DNA of 64,000 bases. Source: Microbacterium imperiale (GTDB lineage Bacteria > Actinomycetota > Actinomycetes > Actinomycetales > Microbacteriaceae). Positions 46,408 to 57,571 of this stretch are shown here, piece after piece; the stretch's first letter is position 1; each line of letters starts with the position of its first letter. The DNA is taken from assembly GCF_017876655.1 (NCBI RefSeq), contig NZ_JAGIOK010000001.1, positions 2,232,001 to 2,296,000 on the forward strand, written 5' to 3'. The position numbers and the translations under genes were made by a program. The notes below the pieces were generated by a model, which had not been told where the DNA came from, ran no database searches, and was given only the letters and a program-made list of their open reading frames with translations.

Positions 46408-46439
46408 GCGGCCCCGAGTCCCGCCGGACTCGGGGCCGC
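46408..46439. terminator. Strong bidirectional terminator after glpK
   Basis: GCGGCCCCGAGTCC (46408-46421) pairs perfectly with GGACTCGGGGCCGC (46426-46439) around a CGCC tetraloop: a 14-bp uninterrupted stem. It lies 17 bp after the glpK stop and 5 bp before the end of the convergent GNAT gene, so it can serve both. Confidence 0.88.
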
Positions 46440-46444
46440 TGGCG

Positions 46445-46939
46445 TCAGACGTCGCGGGCGAAGCAGACCGATCGCGGCATCGTCTCGACGTACGGCTCGT
46501 AGACGGGGATGCGGGTGAAGCCCATCGACGCGTAGAGCGCCATCGACTCGGGCTGCTGCAGGCCGGTCTGCAGGATGACCCGGTCGGCGCCGTCGTCGCG
46601 CGCGGCCTCGAGGGCCGCGGTCATGAGCCCTCGGGCGATCCCGCGGCCGCGGAACGCGGACAGCACGATCAGACGCTTGACCTCCCACTGGTCGCCGAGC
46701 CGCCGCACGATGACGTGGCCCGCGGGTGCGTCTCCGACGAGGGCGATGAGGGTCGCGACGATCTGGTCGGCGTGCGTCGCGAGCGCTCGCGCGCGGGCGC
46801 GACGCCGTTCCTCGGGCTCGTCGCCGTGGAAGCCGTCGTAGCGCGCACCGAGGTCGGCGTCGAGCTCGCGCCGCAGTGCCCGCGCCCGCGGGTCGGTGTA
46901 CGGCACGCTCTCGATGCGCCAGGTCACGTCTCGTTCCAC
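46445..46939 (-). CDS. GNAT-family N-acetyltransferase
   Basis: 164 residues from GTG 46939 (a GTG at 46927 is also possible). Acetyl-CoA motif A is [37 protein letters not shown] (R-G-x-G-I-A), followed by [21 protein letters not shown], the usual C-terminal GNAT ending. The substrate is unknown. Convergent with glpK. Confidence 0.87.
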   Translation of the reverse strand: MERDVTWRIESVPYTDPRARALRRELDADLGARYDGFHGDEPEERRRARARALATHADQIVATLIALVGDAPAGHVIVRRLGDQWEVKRLIVLSAFRGRGIARGLMTAALEAARDDGADRVILQTGLQQPESMALYASMGFTRIPVYEPYVETMPRSVCFARDV

Positions 46940-47045
46940 AGCGATCGATAGTAGGCCAGATGCGTCGGGGCGATTCGGCCCTGGGCTGTTCCCGCCTCGG
47001 CGCAGGGTCGTTCTAGGGTGGAGGGGCGAGTTCGAGGGAGAACAC

Positions 47046-47807
47046 ATGCAGATCGCGGGAACCTCCGCCCTCGTCACGGGCGGCGCCAGCGGATTGGGCG
47101 CTGCCACGGTGCGGCGCCTAGCGGCCCGGGGCGCGCGCGTCACGGTCGTCGACCTGCCCGGCTCCGCCGGGGCTGCCGTCGCCGCAGAGGTGGGCGGCGC
47201 CTTCGCCCCGGCCGATGTCACCGACGCCGCCGAGGTCGCGGCGGCCGTCGATGTCGCCGCCGCAGCCGCGCCCCTGCGTATCGTCGTCAGCTGCGCGGGG
47301 ATCGCTCCGCCGGCGAAGGTGCTCGGCCGCGACGGCGAGCCCACCCCGCTCGCCGACTTCGAGCGCGTCGTACGCATCAACCTCGTCGGCACCTACAACG
47401 TCCTGGCGCAGGCGTCGGCGGCCATGGCGCGGACCGAGCCCACGACCTCGGGAGACCGCGGAGTCATCGTCAACACGGCATCCGTGGCGGCCTTCGACGG
47501 CCAGATCGGCCAGCCCGCGTACGCGGCGTCGAAGGGGGCGGTGCACGCCATGACCCTGCCGATCGCCCGTGAGCTGGCGCGCCACGGCATCCGCGTCTGC
47601 ACGATCGCGCCGGGGATCATGCAGACGCCGATGATGGCGGGACTTGCGGATGCCGCCCAGCAGTCACTCGGTCAGCAGGTGCCCTACCCGCAGCGGTTGG
47701 GTGCCCCCGAGGAGTTCGCCGACCTGGCGGTCCACATCGTCGAGAACGACTACCTCAACGGCGAGACCATTCGCCTCGACGGGGCGATCCGGATGGCGCC
47801 GCGTTGA
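47046..47807 (+). CDS. SDR 3-hydroxyacyl-CoA dehydrogenase type II-like
   Basis: 253 residues, NAD-dependent. [16 protein letters not shown] is the cofactor fold, and an Asp after strand 2 (VTVVDLPGS) favours NAD. Catalytic Ser/Tyr/Lys in [22 protein letters not shown]; and [11 protein letters not shown] with the C-terminal [14 protein letters not shown] is characteristic of the HSD10/type II HADH subgroup. It is the first of three genes on the plus strand with an enoyl-CoA hydratase and a second SDR, so a role in beta-oxidation-like acyl-CoA breakdown is likely. Confidence 0.88.
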   Translation: MQIAGTSALVTGGASGLGAATVRRLAARGARVTVVDLPGSAGAAVAAEVGGAFAPADVTDAAEVAAAVDVAAAAAPLRIVVSCAGIAPPAKVLGRDGEPTPLADFERVVRINLVGTYNVLAQASAAMARTEPTTSGDRGVIVNTASVAAFDGQIGQPAYAASKGAVHAMTLPIARELARHGIRVCTIAPGIMQTPMMAGLADAAQQSLGQQVPYPQRLGAPEEFADLAVHIVENDYLNGETIRLDGAIRMAPR

Positions 47808-47865
47808 CGCCGCGCCGCACGAGCGTCCCGCCACCCGCCGCCGCCCGACCCCCACGAGGAGACCG

Positions 47866-48651
47866 ATGAGCGACACCGTCCTGCTGAGCCGCGAGGGAGC
47901 CCTCGCCCGCATCACGCTGAACCGACCCGCCTCGCTGAACGCCGTCGATGCCGAGATGGCGGAGCGATGGCGGCAGGTCGCGACCGAGGTGGCCGCCGAC
48001 GAGACGATCGGAGCGGTCGTCCTCGACGCGGCCGGGCGTGCGTTCTGCGCCGGCGGCGATGTCGTGTCGATGTCGACGTCCGGCCTGGGTGGACGCGAGG
48101 TGACCGAGATGGCCGGGGTGATCAACGACGGCATCACCGCGCTCACCGCGAGCGCCGTGCCGATCGTCGCGGCCGTGCAGGGGGCCGTCGCCGGAGGCGG
48201 GCTCGGCATCATGCTCGTCGCCGACTACGTCGTCAGCTCGCCCTCAGCGGTGTTCGTGAGCAAATACGCCAACATCGGCCTCACGCCGGACCTCGGCGTC
48301 TCGACGCTGCTGCCCGCGGCCGTGGGTCAACGTCGCGCTCTGCAGCTGCTGCTGCACGACACCTCCCTCGATGCCGAGACCGCCCGTGACTGGGGGCTCG
48401 TGACCGAGGTCGACCCCGATCCAGCGGCCCGCGCGAACGCGATCGCCGCCTCCTGGCTCGCGGGAGCGACCGCCGCCTTCGGTCAGGCCAAGCGCCTGGT
48501 GCGCGCCGGTGGGCAGCGCCCGTTCGCCGACAGCCTCGAGGACGAGGCGCGCACCATCGGCGCGCGTTTCGACACCGACGAGGCGCGCGTGCGCATCGAC
48601 GCGTTCGCCGCCGCATCCACCCGCCGTCCCCGCCCCGAGGAGAAGCCGTGA
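47866..48651 (+). CDS. Enoyl-CoA hydratase/isomerase family protein
   Basis: 261 residues with crotonase motifs LNRPASLNAVDAEMAERW, the oxyanion hole in AFCAGGDV and GAVAGGGLGIMLVADYVVSS. At the region of the catalytic Glu pair, the sequence reads VFVSKYANIGLTPDLG, so the first Glu is not present in its standard place; the Asp is. This points to an isomerase- or other-type reaction rather than a two-Glu hydratase. Lies 58 bp after the SDR and overlaps the next gene by four bases (GTGA). Confidence 0.87.
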   Translation: MSDTVLLSREGALARITLNRPASLNAVDAEMAERWRQVATEVAADETIGAVVLDAAGRAFCAGGDVVSMSTSGLGGREVTEMAGVINDGITALTASAVPIVAAVQGAVAGGGLGIMLVADYVVSSPSAVFVSKYANIGLTPDLGVSTLLPAAVGQRRALQLLLHDTSLDAETARDWGLVTEVDPDPAARANAIAASWLAGATAAFGQAKRLVRAGGQRPFADSLEDEARTIGARFDTDEARVRIDAFAAASTRRPRPEEKP

Positions 48652-49490
48652 CCGATCCCCAGCCGCTCGCCGGCAAGACTCTGCTGATGTCGGGAGGAAG
48701 CCGCGGCATCGGCCTGGCGATCGCCCTGCGCGCCGCCCGCGACGGCGCGAACATCGCGCTGCTGGCAAAGACCGATCAGCCGCACCCCAAGCTCGAGGGC
48801 ACGGTGCACACCGCCGCAGCCGCCATCGAGGAAGCGGGCGGACGGGCGCTGCCGATCGTCGGCGACGTGCGCGACGAGGACTCCATCACCGAGGCTGTGC
48901 TCAAGACGCAGGGCGAGTTCGGCGGCATCGACATCGTGGTCAACAACGCCTCGGCCATCGACCTGTCGGGCACGCTCGAGCTCGCGACCAAGCGGTTCGA
49001 CCTGATGCAGGCGGTCAACGTCCGCGGGACCTTCCTGCTGTCGCGGGCGGCGCTGCCGATCCTGCGCGAAGCCGCCAACCCGCACATCCTCTCGCTGTCG
49101 CCGCCGCTGAACCTGTCGCCGCGGTGGCTCGGCGCACATACGGGGTACACGCTCGCGAAGTACGGCATGACGATGGCGACCCTCGGGATCGCCGCCGAGT
49201 TCGCCGCGGAGGGCATCGCGGCGAACACGCTGTGGCCGCGCACGACGATCGCGACCGCGGCGGTGCAGTACTCGCTCGGCGGCGAACGGATGATGGCGGT
49301 CAGTCGCACCCCCGAGATCTACGCCGACGGCGCCTACGCGGTTCTCACGCAGCCCGCGCAGACCCATACGGGGCAGACGCTCATCGTGGAGGACGTGCTC
49401 GAGGCCGCGGGCGTCACCGACTTCTCGGGGTACGCCGCGGTGCCCGGTACGCCGGACGACGCGCTCTACCCCGACGTGTTCCTCGACTGA
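48648..49490 (+). CDS. SDR-family oxidoreductase (HSDL2-like)
   Basis: 280 residues. MSGGSRGIGLAIALRAARDGANIALLAKTDQPHPKLEGTVH is the distinctive N-terminus of HSDL2-like SDRs, with the long TDQPHPKL insertion; NNASAIDLSGT and the catalytic region LSPPLNLSPRWLGAHTGYTLAKYG (Tyr-x3-Lys) follow. In this subgroup NSGP-type residues vary. Starts inside the end of the crotonase gene. With the two genes before it, it may form a small acyl-CoA-processing operon; substrate unknown. Confidence 0.88.
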   Translation: MTDPQPLAGKTLLMSGGSRGIGLAIALRAARDGANIALLAKTDQPHPKLEGTVHTAAAAIEEAGGRALPIVGDVRDEDSITEAVLKTQGEFGGIDIVVNNASAIDLSGTLELATKRFDLMQAVNVRGTFLLSRAALPILREAANPHILSLSPPLNLSPRWLGAHTGYTLAKYGMTMATLGIAAEFAAEGIAANTLWPRTTIATAAVQYSLGGERMMAVSRTPEIYADGAYAVLTQPAQTHTGQTLIVEDVLEAAGVTDFSGYAAVPGTPDDALYPDVFLD

Positions 49491-49518
49491 GGCCGCGCGC
49501 CGGCGTGTGGCGCCGGGC

Positions 49519-50514
49519 TCACGCGTTGAGGTCGACGCGCGTTCCGACGCCGCGCCGGTTCGCGGCCTCGAGCAGGACGGCGGCCACCGCGACATCCTGT
49601 GCGCCGATCCCGACCGAGTCGAAGAGGGTGATCTCGTCGGCGGTCGACCGCCCCCGCGCGCGGCCGGTGAGCACTTCGCCGAGCGTTCCGACGACGTCGT
49701 CGAGCGTGAGAGCACCCTCGGCGACGGCGAGCAGCAGGTCGCCCGACTTGGTCTCGGCCGTCGCGCGGTCGTCGACCCAGACCGAGGAGCGCGCCAGCGC
49801 GGCGCCGTCGACCTCGCGCTCGTCGGGACGCGGACGCGCGCCGACGACGTTGAGGTGCTGCCCGGGCCGCAGCCACGCGCCGGCGAGGATCGGTTCGACC
49901 GACGGCGTCAGGGTGCAGACGACATCCGCCGCCTCGACGACCGCGCGGGGATCGGATGCCGCGACGATATCGCCCGTCCAGTCGCCGTCTCGCTCGAGAT
50001 CGCCGGCGAACCGCGCGACGGTGCCGGCCGAGCGGGACCAGACGACGAGGCGCTCGAACGGGCGGACGCTGCGGAGCTGACGGACGTGCTCGCGCGCGAG
50101 CGCTCCGGCGCCCAGCAGCCCGAGCGTGCGGCTGTCGTCGCGGGCGAGGGCGCGCGTGGCCACGGCGCTCGCCGCGGCGGTGCGCACCCGGGTGGGCACG
50201 CGGCCGTGCAGCAGCGCGACCGGCGCGCCGTCGGCCCGATCGACCACGAGGATCATCGACCGCTGCGTCGGCAGGTCGCGGGCGGCGTTGTCGGGCACGT
50301 CGGCGAGCAGCTTGACCCCCGCCAGGCCCGTCGCATCCGAGGCGGCCGCCATGAGGATGTACCGCCCCGAGTCGCCGGGGGTCGCCATCGATGTGGGCGC
50401 GGGCTGGTGGGCGCCGCCGTCGGCGATCTCGGCGAAGGCGCGTGCCACCGCCTCGAGCGTGGCGTCGCGGTCGACGAGCGACTCCAGCTCGGAGGCCCCG
50501 AGCAGCAGCGTCAC
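49519..50514 (-). CDS. Ornithine cyclodeaminase/mu-crystallin family protein
   Basis: 331 residues, NAD(P)-binding imine/amine enzyme. N-terminal substrate domain with KLLADVPDN (conserved Lys region), then a Rossmann core with GLLGAGALAREHVRQL (GxGxxA) and VVGARPRPDEREVD. The family covers ornithine cyclodeaminase, ketimine reductases, alanine dehydrogenase and ectoine-breakdown EutC; which one is not decidable. It is the last gene of the six-gene transport/amidohydrolase operon and overlaps the amidohydrolase by four bases. Confidence 0.88.
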   Translation of the reverse strand: MTLLLGASELESLVDRDATLEAVARAFAEIADGGAHQPAPTSMATPGDSGRYILMAAASDATGLAGVKLLADVPDNAARDLPTQRSMILVVDRADGAPVALLHGRVPTRVRTAAASAVATRALARDDSRTLGLLGAGALAREHVRQLRSVRPFERLVVWSRSAGTVARFAGDLERDGDWTGDIVAASDPRAVVEAADVVCTLTPSVEPILAGAWLRPGQHLNVVGARPRPDEREVDGAALARSSVWVDDRATAETKSGDLLLAVAEGALTLDDVVGTLGEVLTGRARGRSTADEITLFDSVGIGAQDVAVAAVLLEAANRRGVGTRVDLNA

Positions 50515-51731
50515 GCGGCGACCTCGCCGGTGAGCTCGAGCCCGTCGGCGACGACGACGCCGCGATAGAGCACGGTGCGGTCGGGGGAGCGGTCCATGAC
50601 CGCCGCCGTCACGGTGTCGCCGGCGACGAGCACGAGGTCGGCGGGGTCGCCGACCTGCAGGCCGGGACGGTCGCCCGCGCCCGCGAGCCCGGCGGCGCGA
50701 CCCATGACGGCGCGGCCTCCGACGGTCGCGATCGCGACGCAGTGCTCGATGTCCTCGTCGCGGCGGAACCCGTTCGTGAACGCCAGCTGCCAGGTGCGGT
50801 CGAGCATGTCGGTGTTGCCGTACGGCGACCAGTAGTCGCGCTGCCCGTCCTGGCCGAGCCCGAGGCGGATGCCGTACTCGGCGAGCATCAGGGTCGGCAG
50901 GGGCGTCGGCGGAGCGATCGTGGCCATCGAGATGTCCAGGTCGCGCAGCTCGTCGAGCAGGGGACGCAGCTGCGCCTCGGGCAGCCGGCCGAGCCCGTAG
51001 CCGTGCGAGATCGTGACGCGGCCCTGCATCCCGAGCGCGCGCGTGCGCTCGATGATCAGCTCGGTCGAGAAGCGTGCGAGCTGGTCGGGCTCATGCAGGT
51101 GGATGTCGATGGGCGCGGCGTACTTCTCGGCGATGCCGAACACCATGTCGAGGTGGCGCACCGGATCGCGGTCGAGCGCGCAGGGGTCGATGCCGCCGAC
51201 GACATCGGCGCCCCGGGCCATCGCCTGATCCAGGACGTCGGCCGAGCCCGCCTCGCGCAGCAGGCCCGCCTGCGGGAAGGCGATGACCTCGACGTCGCAG
51301 CGCCCGGCGTTGGCCTCGCGGACGGTCAGCACGGCGTCGAGGCGTTCGAGCCCGGCATCCGTGTCGACCTGTGCGTAGGTGCGCACAGCGGTGGTGCCGC
51401 GGGCGATGGCGCGCTCGAGCGTCGTCGCGACCCGCGCCTCGATCGGCGCCTCGGCGTGCCGCCAGTTGCGGCGGTCGTTGAGCATCATGCCCCACACCCC
51501 CGGCGATCCCGTGTGGGGGCGGAACGGCAGGCCGATCCGCGTCGAGTCGAGGTGCACATGGACATCGGCGAAGGAGGGCAGCAGGATGCGGTCGCGCCCG
51601 TCGACGACGGTCGCCGACGTCGTGTCGGCCGCGCCGGGGGCGGCGACGCCGGTGATGGCGCCGCCGTCCACGATCACGTCGGCCGGTGCGCCGCCCCAGG
51701 GGCGGACGCGGGTGAGGATGGTGCGGGTCAT
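50511..51731 (-). CDS. Cytosine-deaminase-like amidohydrolase
   Basis: 406 residues, metal-dependent hydrolase of the CodA/TRZ-like group. Metal and active-site positions: HVHLD (H-x-H) near residue 68, FPQAG, IHLHEPDQ, TISHGYGLG and a LGLGQDGQRDYWSPYGNTDML block equivalent to CodA's FGHDDVFDPWYPLG. Likely deaminates or opens an N-containing ring or amide; cytosine is only one option. Its start overlaps the binding protein's stop by four bases, and it overlaps the OCD-like gene, so it is part of the same operon. Confidence 0.86.
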   Translation of the reverse strand: MTRTILTRVRPWGGAPADVIVDGGAITGVAAPGAADTTSATVVDGRDRILLPSFADVHVHLDSTRIGLPFRPHTGSPGVWGMMLNDRRNWRHAEAPIEARVATTLERAIARGTTAVRTYAQVDTDAGLERLDAVLTVREANAGRCDVEVIAFPQAGLLREAGSADVLDQAMARGADVVGGIDPCALDRDPVRHLDMVFGIAEKYAAPIDIHLHEPDQLARFSTELIIERTRALGMQGRVTISHGYGLGRLPEAQLRPLLDELRDLDISMATIAPPTPLPTLMLAEYGIRLGLGQDGQRDYWSPYGNTDMLDRTWQLAFTNGFRRDEDIEHCVAIATVGGRAVMGRAAGLAGAGDRPGLQVGDPADLVLVAGDTVTAAVMDRSPDRTVLYRGVVVADGLELTGEVAA

Positions 51732-53265
51732 TCGAAGCTCGTCTCGGTGAAGTCGTACAGGCCGTCGGCGCGGGGAGTCCACTGCAGCGACGCCCCGGCG
51801 GCGAAGTTGTTGGCGGGCACGTACAGCGGGACGAAGTAGACCTGGGCGTTGCTGTAGTCGAGCAGCTCGGCGAAGACGTCCTCGCGCTCGGCGCCTTCCA
51901 CGCCGCGCTGGCGCTCGGCGAGCTGCGTCGTCATCGGGTCCTGAGCGTAGTTGTTGTTGCCGGCCGGCTCGTAGAAGTCGGTCAGCGGCAGGTCGCCGTC
52001 GAGGGTGGAGGGCGCCCAGGTGTTCAGGTAGATGCCCTGCATCTCCCGGCCGCGCACCTTGAGGGTGTGGCTCTGCTGGTCGGCTCCGCGCATCTCGACG
52101 GCGATGCCGACGGTCTCGAGGTAGCCCTGGATGCTCTGGGCCACTTCGCTCGAGAGCGGGATGCGGCCGTCGGTCGCATAGTCGAACGGGATGGGCGTAC
52201 CGTCGTAGCCCGCCTCGGCCAGCAGGGCGCGTGCCGCCTCGGGGTCGTAGCCGATCGCCTCGACGTCGTCGGTGTAGCCCTCCACCGCCGGGGCGAGCAT
52301 CGCCTTCGCCGGTTCGGCGAGGCCGGCCAGCAGCGACTCCACGATCGCGTCGGTGTCGATGGCATGGCCGATGGCCTCGCGGATGCGGACATCCTGCAGC
52401 GCTCCCGCGGTCGAGTTGGCGCCGAGGAAGACCACGCCGTTCGAGAGCGCCGAGAACACCTGCGCGTTGCCGGCCGACTCGATGCTCGACACCTGCGTCG
52501 GACCGATCTGCGCGACGTCGAGGTCGCCCGAGAGCACGCCGCTCGCGCGCGACTCGGCCGACGAGACCGGCTGCAGCGAGATCGTCTCGATCGCCGGCGC
52601 CTCACCCCAGTAGTCCTCGTTGCGCACGAGGTCGTAGGTCACGCCCGGGGTGATGCGCTCGAACACGTACGGGCCCGAACCGATCGGCTCGCGGGCGTAC
52701 GCGTCTGGCCCCATCTCCTGATAGGTGTCGGCCGGCACGATCGAGATGAGCGACGTGTTGCGGGGGAACGCCGAGAACGGCTGCTTCAGCCCGAACCGTA
52801 CGGTCAGGTCGTCGACCTTCTCGACCCGCTCGACCGATGACAGGTAGGCGTAGTTCTCGCCCGTCGGGTCACCCAGGATCGTCTCGTACGAGAAGACGAC
52901 GTCGTCGGCGGTGATCTCCTCGCCGTTGCTGGCGGTGACGTCGGGCTGCAACGCGAACTCCCACTCGGTCAGGTCGGCGTTCGCGGTCCATTCCGTCGCG
53001 AGCTTGGGCTCCATCTCGCCCTCGGCGGTGATTTTCACGAGCTGGTCGTGGGTGTGGAAGAACACCGACAGCACCACGAGCGCACCCGAGCGGATCGGGT
53101 CCATCGACGTCGGATCGGTCGGGAGCGCTGCGGTGATGGCGGTCTGCGCGGACCCCGAGGCCGATCCGGACGGCTCGTCGAAGCCTCCGGCGCAGCCGGC
53201 GAGCACCAGGGCTCCGAGGGTGAGGAACGAGCCGCCGGCGAGAGCCCGGCGGGTGGCGGAACGGG

Positions 53266-53269
<4 letters not shown>
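51728..53269 (-). CDS. Family 5 extracellular solute-binding lipoprotein (Dpp/Opp type)
   Basis: 513 residues. Lipoprotein signal with lipobox LVLAGC ending at about residue 26, then a Gly/Ser linker and an SBP_bac_5 domain: ITAALPTDPTSMDP, LATEWTANADLTEWEFALQPDVTASNGEEITADDVVFSYE and the closing QVYFVPLYVPANNF. Binds peptides or other small amphipathic/N-containing compounds for the permease-ATPase set upstream in the operon. Overlaps its neighbours by four bases on both sides. Confidence 0.94.
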
Positions 53270-54863
<1,594 letters not shown>

Positions 54864-54867
<4 letters not shown>

Positions 54868-55772
54868 CGCCGGCCTCCCTTGTGCAGCAGGGCGCCGCGC
54901 GCCTCCGCGGTGAACTGCTGACTGACGAACTGCGCACCGGCGACGGCGAGGAACATCACGAGACCGGGGAGGATCACGAGCCACGGGTCGGTTGACAGGT
55001 ACTTCTGGCCGTCGAAGATCATCGCGCCCCAGCTGGGCGTCGGCGGCTGCACCCCGAGGCCGAGGTATTCGAGCGACGCCTCGATGAGCACGATCGTCGC
55101 GATGTCGGTCGCGGCGATGATGAGCGTGTGCGGCCATACGTTCGGCACCACGTGGCGGGTGAGGGTCCAGAACGTGTCGGCCCCCTGGGTGAGCGGTGCC
55201 ACGACGAAGTCCTGCCGGCGCAGCGCTGCGGCGATGTTGCGGGTGACGCGGGCGTAGCCCACCCACCAGGTGCACCCCACGACGAGGATCGTCAGGCCCG
55301 CGCTCGGCGAGACGACGGCGCAGATGGCGATCAGCAGAAGCACGACCGGCATCGCGAGCACGGTGTTCGACACGACCGTGAGTCCGGCCTCGAGTCGGCC
55401 CCCGAAGTATCCCGAGACGATGCCGACCGTCGTGCCGATGAGGGCGTTGAGGACGACGATGGCCAGGGTGATGCCGAGAGTCACCGACGAGGCCAGGGCG
55501 ACCCGGCTGAGCAGGTCGCGCCCCAGCGGATCGGTACCGAGCGGATGCGCCGCGTCGGTGAACGGCGGCAGCAGCGCGCGCGAGAGGTCCTGACCCATCG
55601 GGTCGAAGCCGGGCAGGAGCGGGCGCAGCGCCGCGAGGCCGATCACCGCGCCGACCATGGCGAAGCCGATCGCGGCCGACGGTCGCAGCTGCAGGCGCGG
55701 GGTGCGGGCGGTCGACGCGGCGTCCCGGGGAGCGGCGGTGACGGGTGCGGGGGTGACGGGCGTGAGAGTCAT
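54864..55772 (-). CDS. Dipeptide-type ABC permease (DppC-like)
   Basis: 302 residues: N-terminal tail, one TM helix (about 33-53), a FDPMGQDLSRALLPPFTDAAHPLGTDPLGRDLLSR loop (OppC_N pattern), then the BPD_transp_1 core with five helices and the EAA-type loop RVTRNIAAALRRQDFVVAPLTQGADTFWTLTRHVVPN. Pairs with the DppB-like permease; overlaps both adjacent genes by four bases. Confidence 0.94.
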
Positions 55773-56686
55773 GAGTGAGCCGTCCGGGTGTCGATGCGGG
55801 AGACGAGGACGTCGACGAGGGTGTTCACGAGCACGAACATCACCGCGACGAAGAGCAGGCCGGCCTGCACGATCGGGAAATCGCGCTGGCTGACCGCGTC
55901 GGTGAGCAAGCTGCCCAGGCCCGGCCAGGCGAAGACCACCTCGACCACGACCGTGCCCCCGAGCAGGCCGCCGAGGTTCAGCCCGGCCATGCCCAGGACG
56001 GGGGCCAGCGCATTGGGGAGCATCTGGGTGAGCAGGATCGCGGCGCGGCTGCGGCCCTGGGCGAAGGCGGTGCGGACGTAGTCCTGCTCGGCCTGCTCGC
56101 TCAAAGCGGCATCCAGCAGTCGCAGGTACATCACGAACTGGCCGGTCGCGAGCGTGATGACCGGCAGCACCAGGCTGGCGGGGCTCGTGCGTCCGAGCGA
56201 GGGCAGCACCCCCAGCAGCACGGAGAACACGAGCACGAGCAGCAGGGCGAAGAAGAAGTCGGGGACCGACTGACGGATCGCGCCGCTCCAGCCCGCGATC
56301 GCCCGGAGCAGGCGGCTGCCCGTCAGCTGGATGGCGAGCGCTGCGGCGAGGGCGAGGGCGAACCCGACCACGAAGGCCCAGAAGGCCAGCTCGACGGTCG
56401 CGGGCACCCGCTCGAGGACGAGTCCGAGCGCTGACTCGTGCCGCCGGTACGAGTCCCCGAAATCGCCGACGAAGAGCCCGCCGAGGAAGTCGAGGTACTG
56501 CAGCACGATGGGGCGGTCGAACCCGAGGCTGGCGTTGAGGGCGTCCACTTCGGCGGGCGAGGCGTTGTCGGGCAGGAGCAGGGCCCCGGGCGCGCCGGTG
56601 AGTCGCCCGAGGACGAAGCCGACGGTCACCACCAGGAAGATCGTGGCGACGGCGAGGCCGAGGCGGCGGAGGAGGAAGGGGAGCAC
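55769..56686 (-). CDS. Dipeptide-type ABC permease (DppB-like)
   Basis: 305 residues, six TM helices. N-terminal LRRLGLAVATIFLVVTVGFVLGRLTG is typical DppB; the coupling loop QDYVRTAFAQGRSRAAILLTQMLPNALAPVLGMAGLNLGGLLGGTVVVEVVFAWPGLGSLLTDAV is complete. First gene of the operon, reading away from the divergent GntR regulator 188 bp away. Confidence 0.94.
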   Translation of the reverse strand: MLPFLLRRLGLAVATIFLVVTVGFVLGRLTGAPGALLLPDNASPAEVDALNASLGFDRPIVLQYLDFLGGLFVGDFGDSYRRHESALGLVLERVPATVELAFWAFVVGFALALAAALAIQLTGSRLLRAIAGWSGAIRQSVPDFFFALLLVLVFSVLLGVLPSLGRTSPASLVLPVITLATGQFVMYLRLLDAALSEQAEQDYVRTAFAQGRSRAAILLTQMLPNALAPVLGMAGLNLGGLLGGTVVVEVVFAWPGLGSLLTDAVSQRDFPIVQAGLLFVAVMFVLVNTLVDVLVSRIDTRTAHS

Positions 56687-56874
56687 GAGCCAGACGCTAT
56701 GGCACGTGCTGCGCCGGATCGGGTGGCGTAACGAACACGCAACATAACCCTTACGCTAGTGTCACTTTGGCGTACCGAAACGCGCAGATAGGCGTCGCAG
56801 GGCGCCTGTAAGTGCCCTTCGGGATACCAAACGGCAATTGTCGCCGCAGCCGCCGGACCTGCCAGGATGGTCGG
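56687..56874. promoter_or_regulatory. Divergent control region of the Dpp-type operon and GntR gene
   Basis: 188 bp between the DppB-like gene and the GntR/FCD gene. It holds a partial inverted pair: TTTGGCGTACC (56766-56776) and GGATACCAAA (56822-56831), about 45 bp apart. A TATGTT-like box in the AT-richer patch at about 56742-56755 could be a -10 for the leftward operon. This is where a GntR-family operator would be expected; the actual site is not certain. Confidence 0.4.
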
Positions 56875-57564
56875 GTGGACGACGAGACGGGCGCTGCGGG
56901 ACGGCGCATCGCGTATGCGCTGCGAGAGCGCATCATCACCGGCGAGATCGCAATGGGCGACAAGCTCGGTGAGCGAGACGTCGCCGAGCAGCTCGGGGTG
57001 TCACGCGTGCCGGTGCGCGAGGCGCTGCAGCTGCTCGAGTCCGAGGGGTTCGTGTCGTCGTCGCATCGGCGCGCGGCCATCGTGCACACCTTCACCCTCG
57101 ACGACGCGGTCGAGCTGTTCGACATGCGCATGCAGCTCGAGCCCTTCGCGGCCTCCCTCGCGGCACGGCGCGCCGCCGCGGGGGCGGACACGACCCATCT
57201 GGTGGCGGCGCTGGAGGTCGCTCACGTCGCCCACGACGAGGACGCGCCCGCCTCGACGCGCAACTCCGACCTGCACGAGGAGATCTTCGCGCTCGCCGCG
57301 CACCGTCTGCTGCTGCGCATGAGCGGTCTGCTGACGGGACGCACCCGCTGGCTGTTCCGGCTGACGCCCGAGCGCGACACGCAGGGACGGTGGGACGAGC
57401 ACGATGAGATCGTCGAGGCGATCCTGGGCGGGCATGCCGACCTCGCGTTCGCCCTGGCGGCATCCCATGTCGAGCGCGGTCGTGTCGAGTCGCTGCCGCG
57501 GCTGGCGGACCGGCTGCCCGTGGAACCGGTGCGTCGGCGCCGCCGCGGCCCGTCGTCGGTGTGA
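56875..57564 (+). CDS. GntR-family transcriptional regulator with FCD domain
   Basis: 229 residues from GTG 56875 with AGGATGG upstream. N-terminal winged helix (about 10-70: ALRERIITGEIAMGDKLGERDVAEQLGVSRVPVREALQLLESEGFV) and an all-helical FCD effector domain (about 85-215) with FDMRMQLEPFAA, the metal-site Asp/His positions NSDLHEEIF and DEHDEIVEAI, and ASHVERG. FCD-type GntR proteins commonly sense organic or amino acids. As the divergent neighbour it is the natural regulator of the transport/amidohydrolase operon. Confidence 0.93.
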   Translation: MDDETGAAGRRIAYALRERIITGEIAMGDKLGERDVAEQLGVSRVPVREALQLLESEGFVSSSHRRAAIVHTFTLDDAVELFDMRMQLEPFAASLAARRAAAGADTTHLVAALEVAHVAHDEDAPASTRNSDLHEEIFALAAHRLLLRMSGLLTGRTRWLFRLTPERDTQGRWDEHDEIVEAILGGHADLAFALAASHVERGRVESLPRLADRLPVEPVRRRRRGPSSV

Positions 57565-57571
57565 CGCAGGG

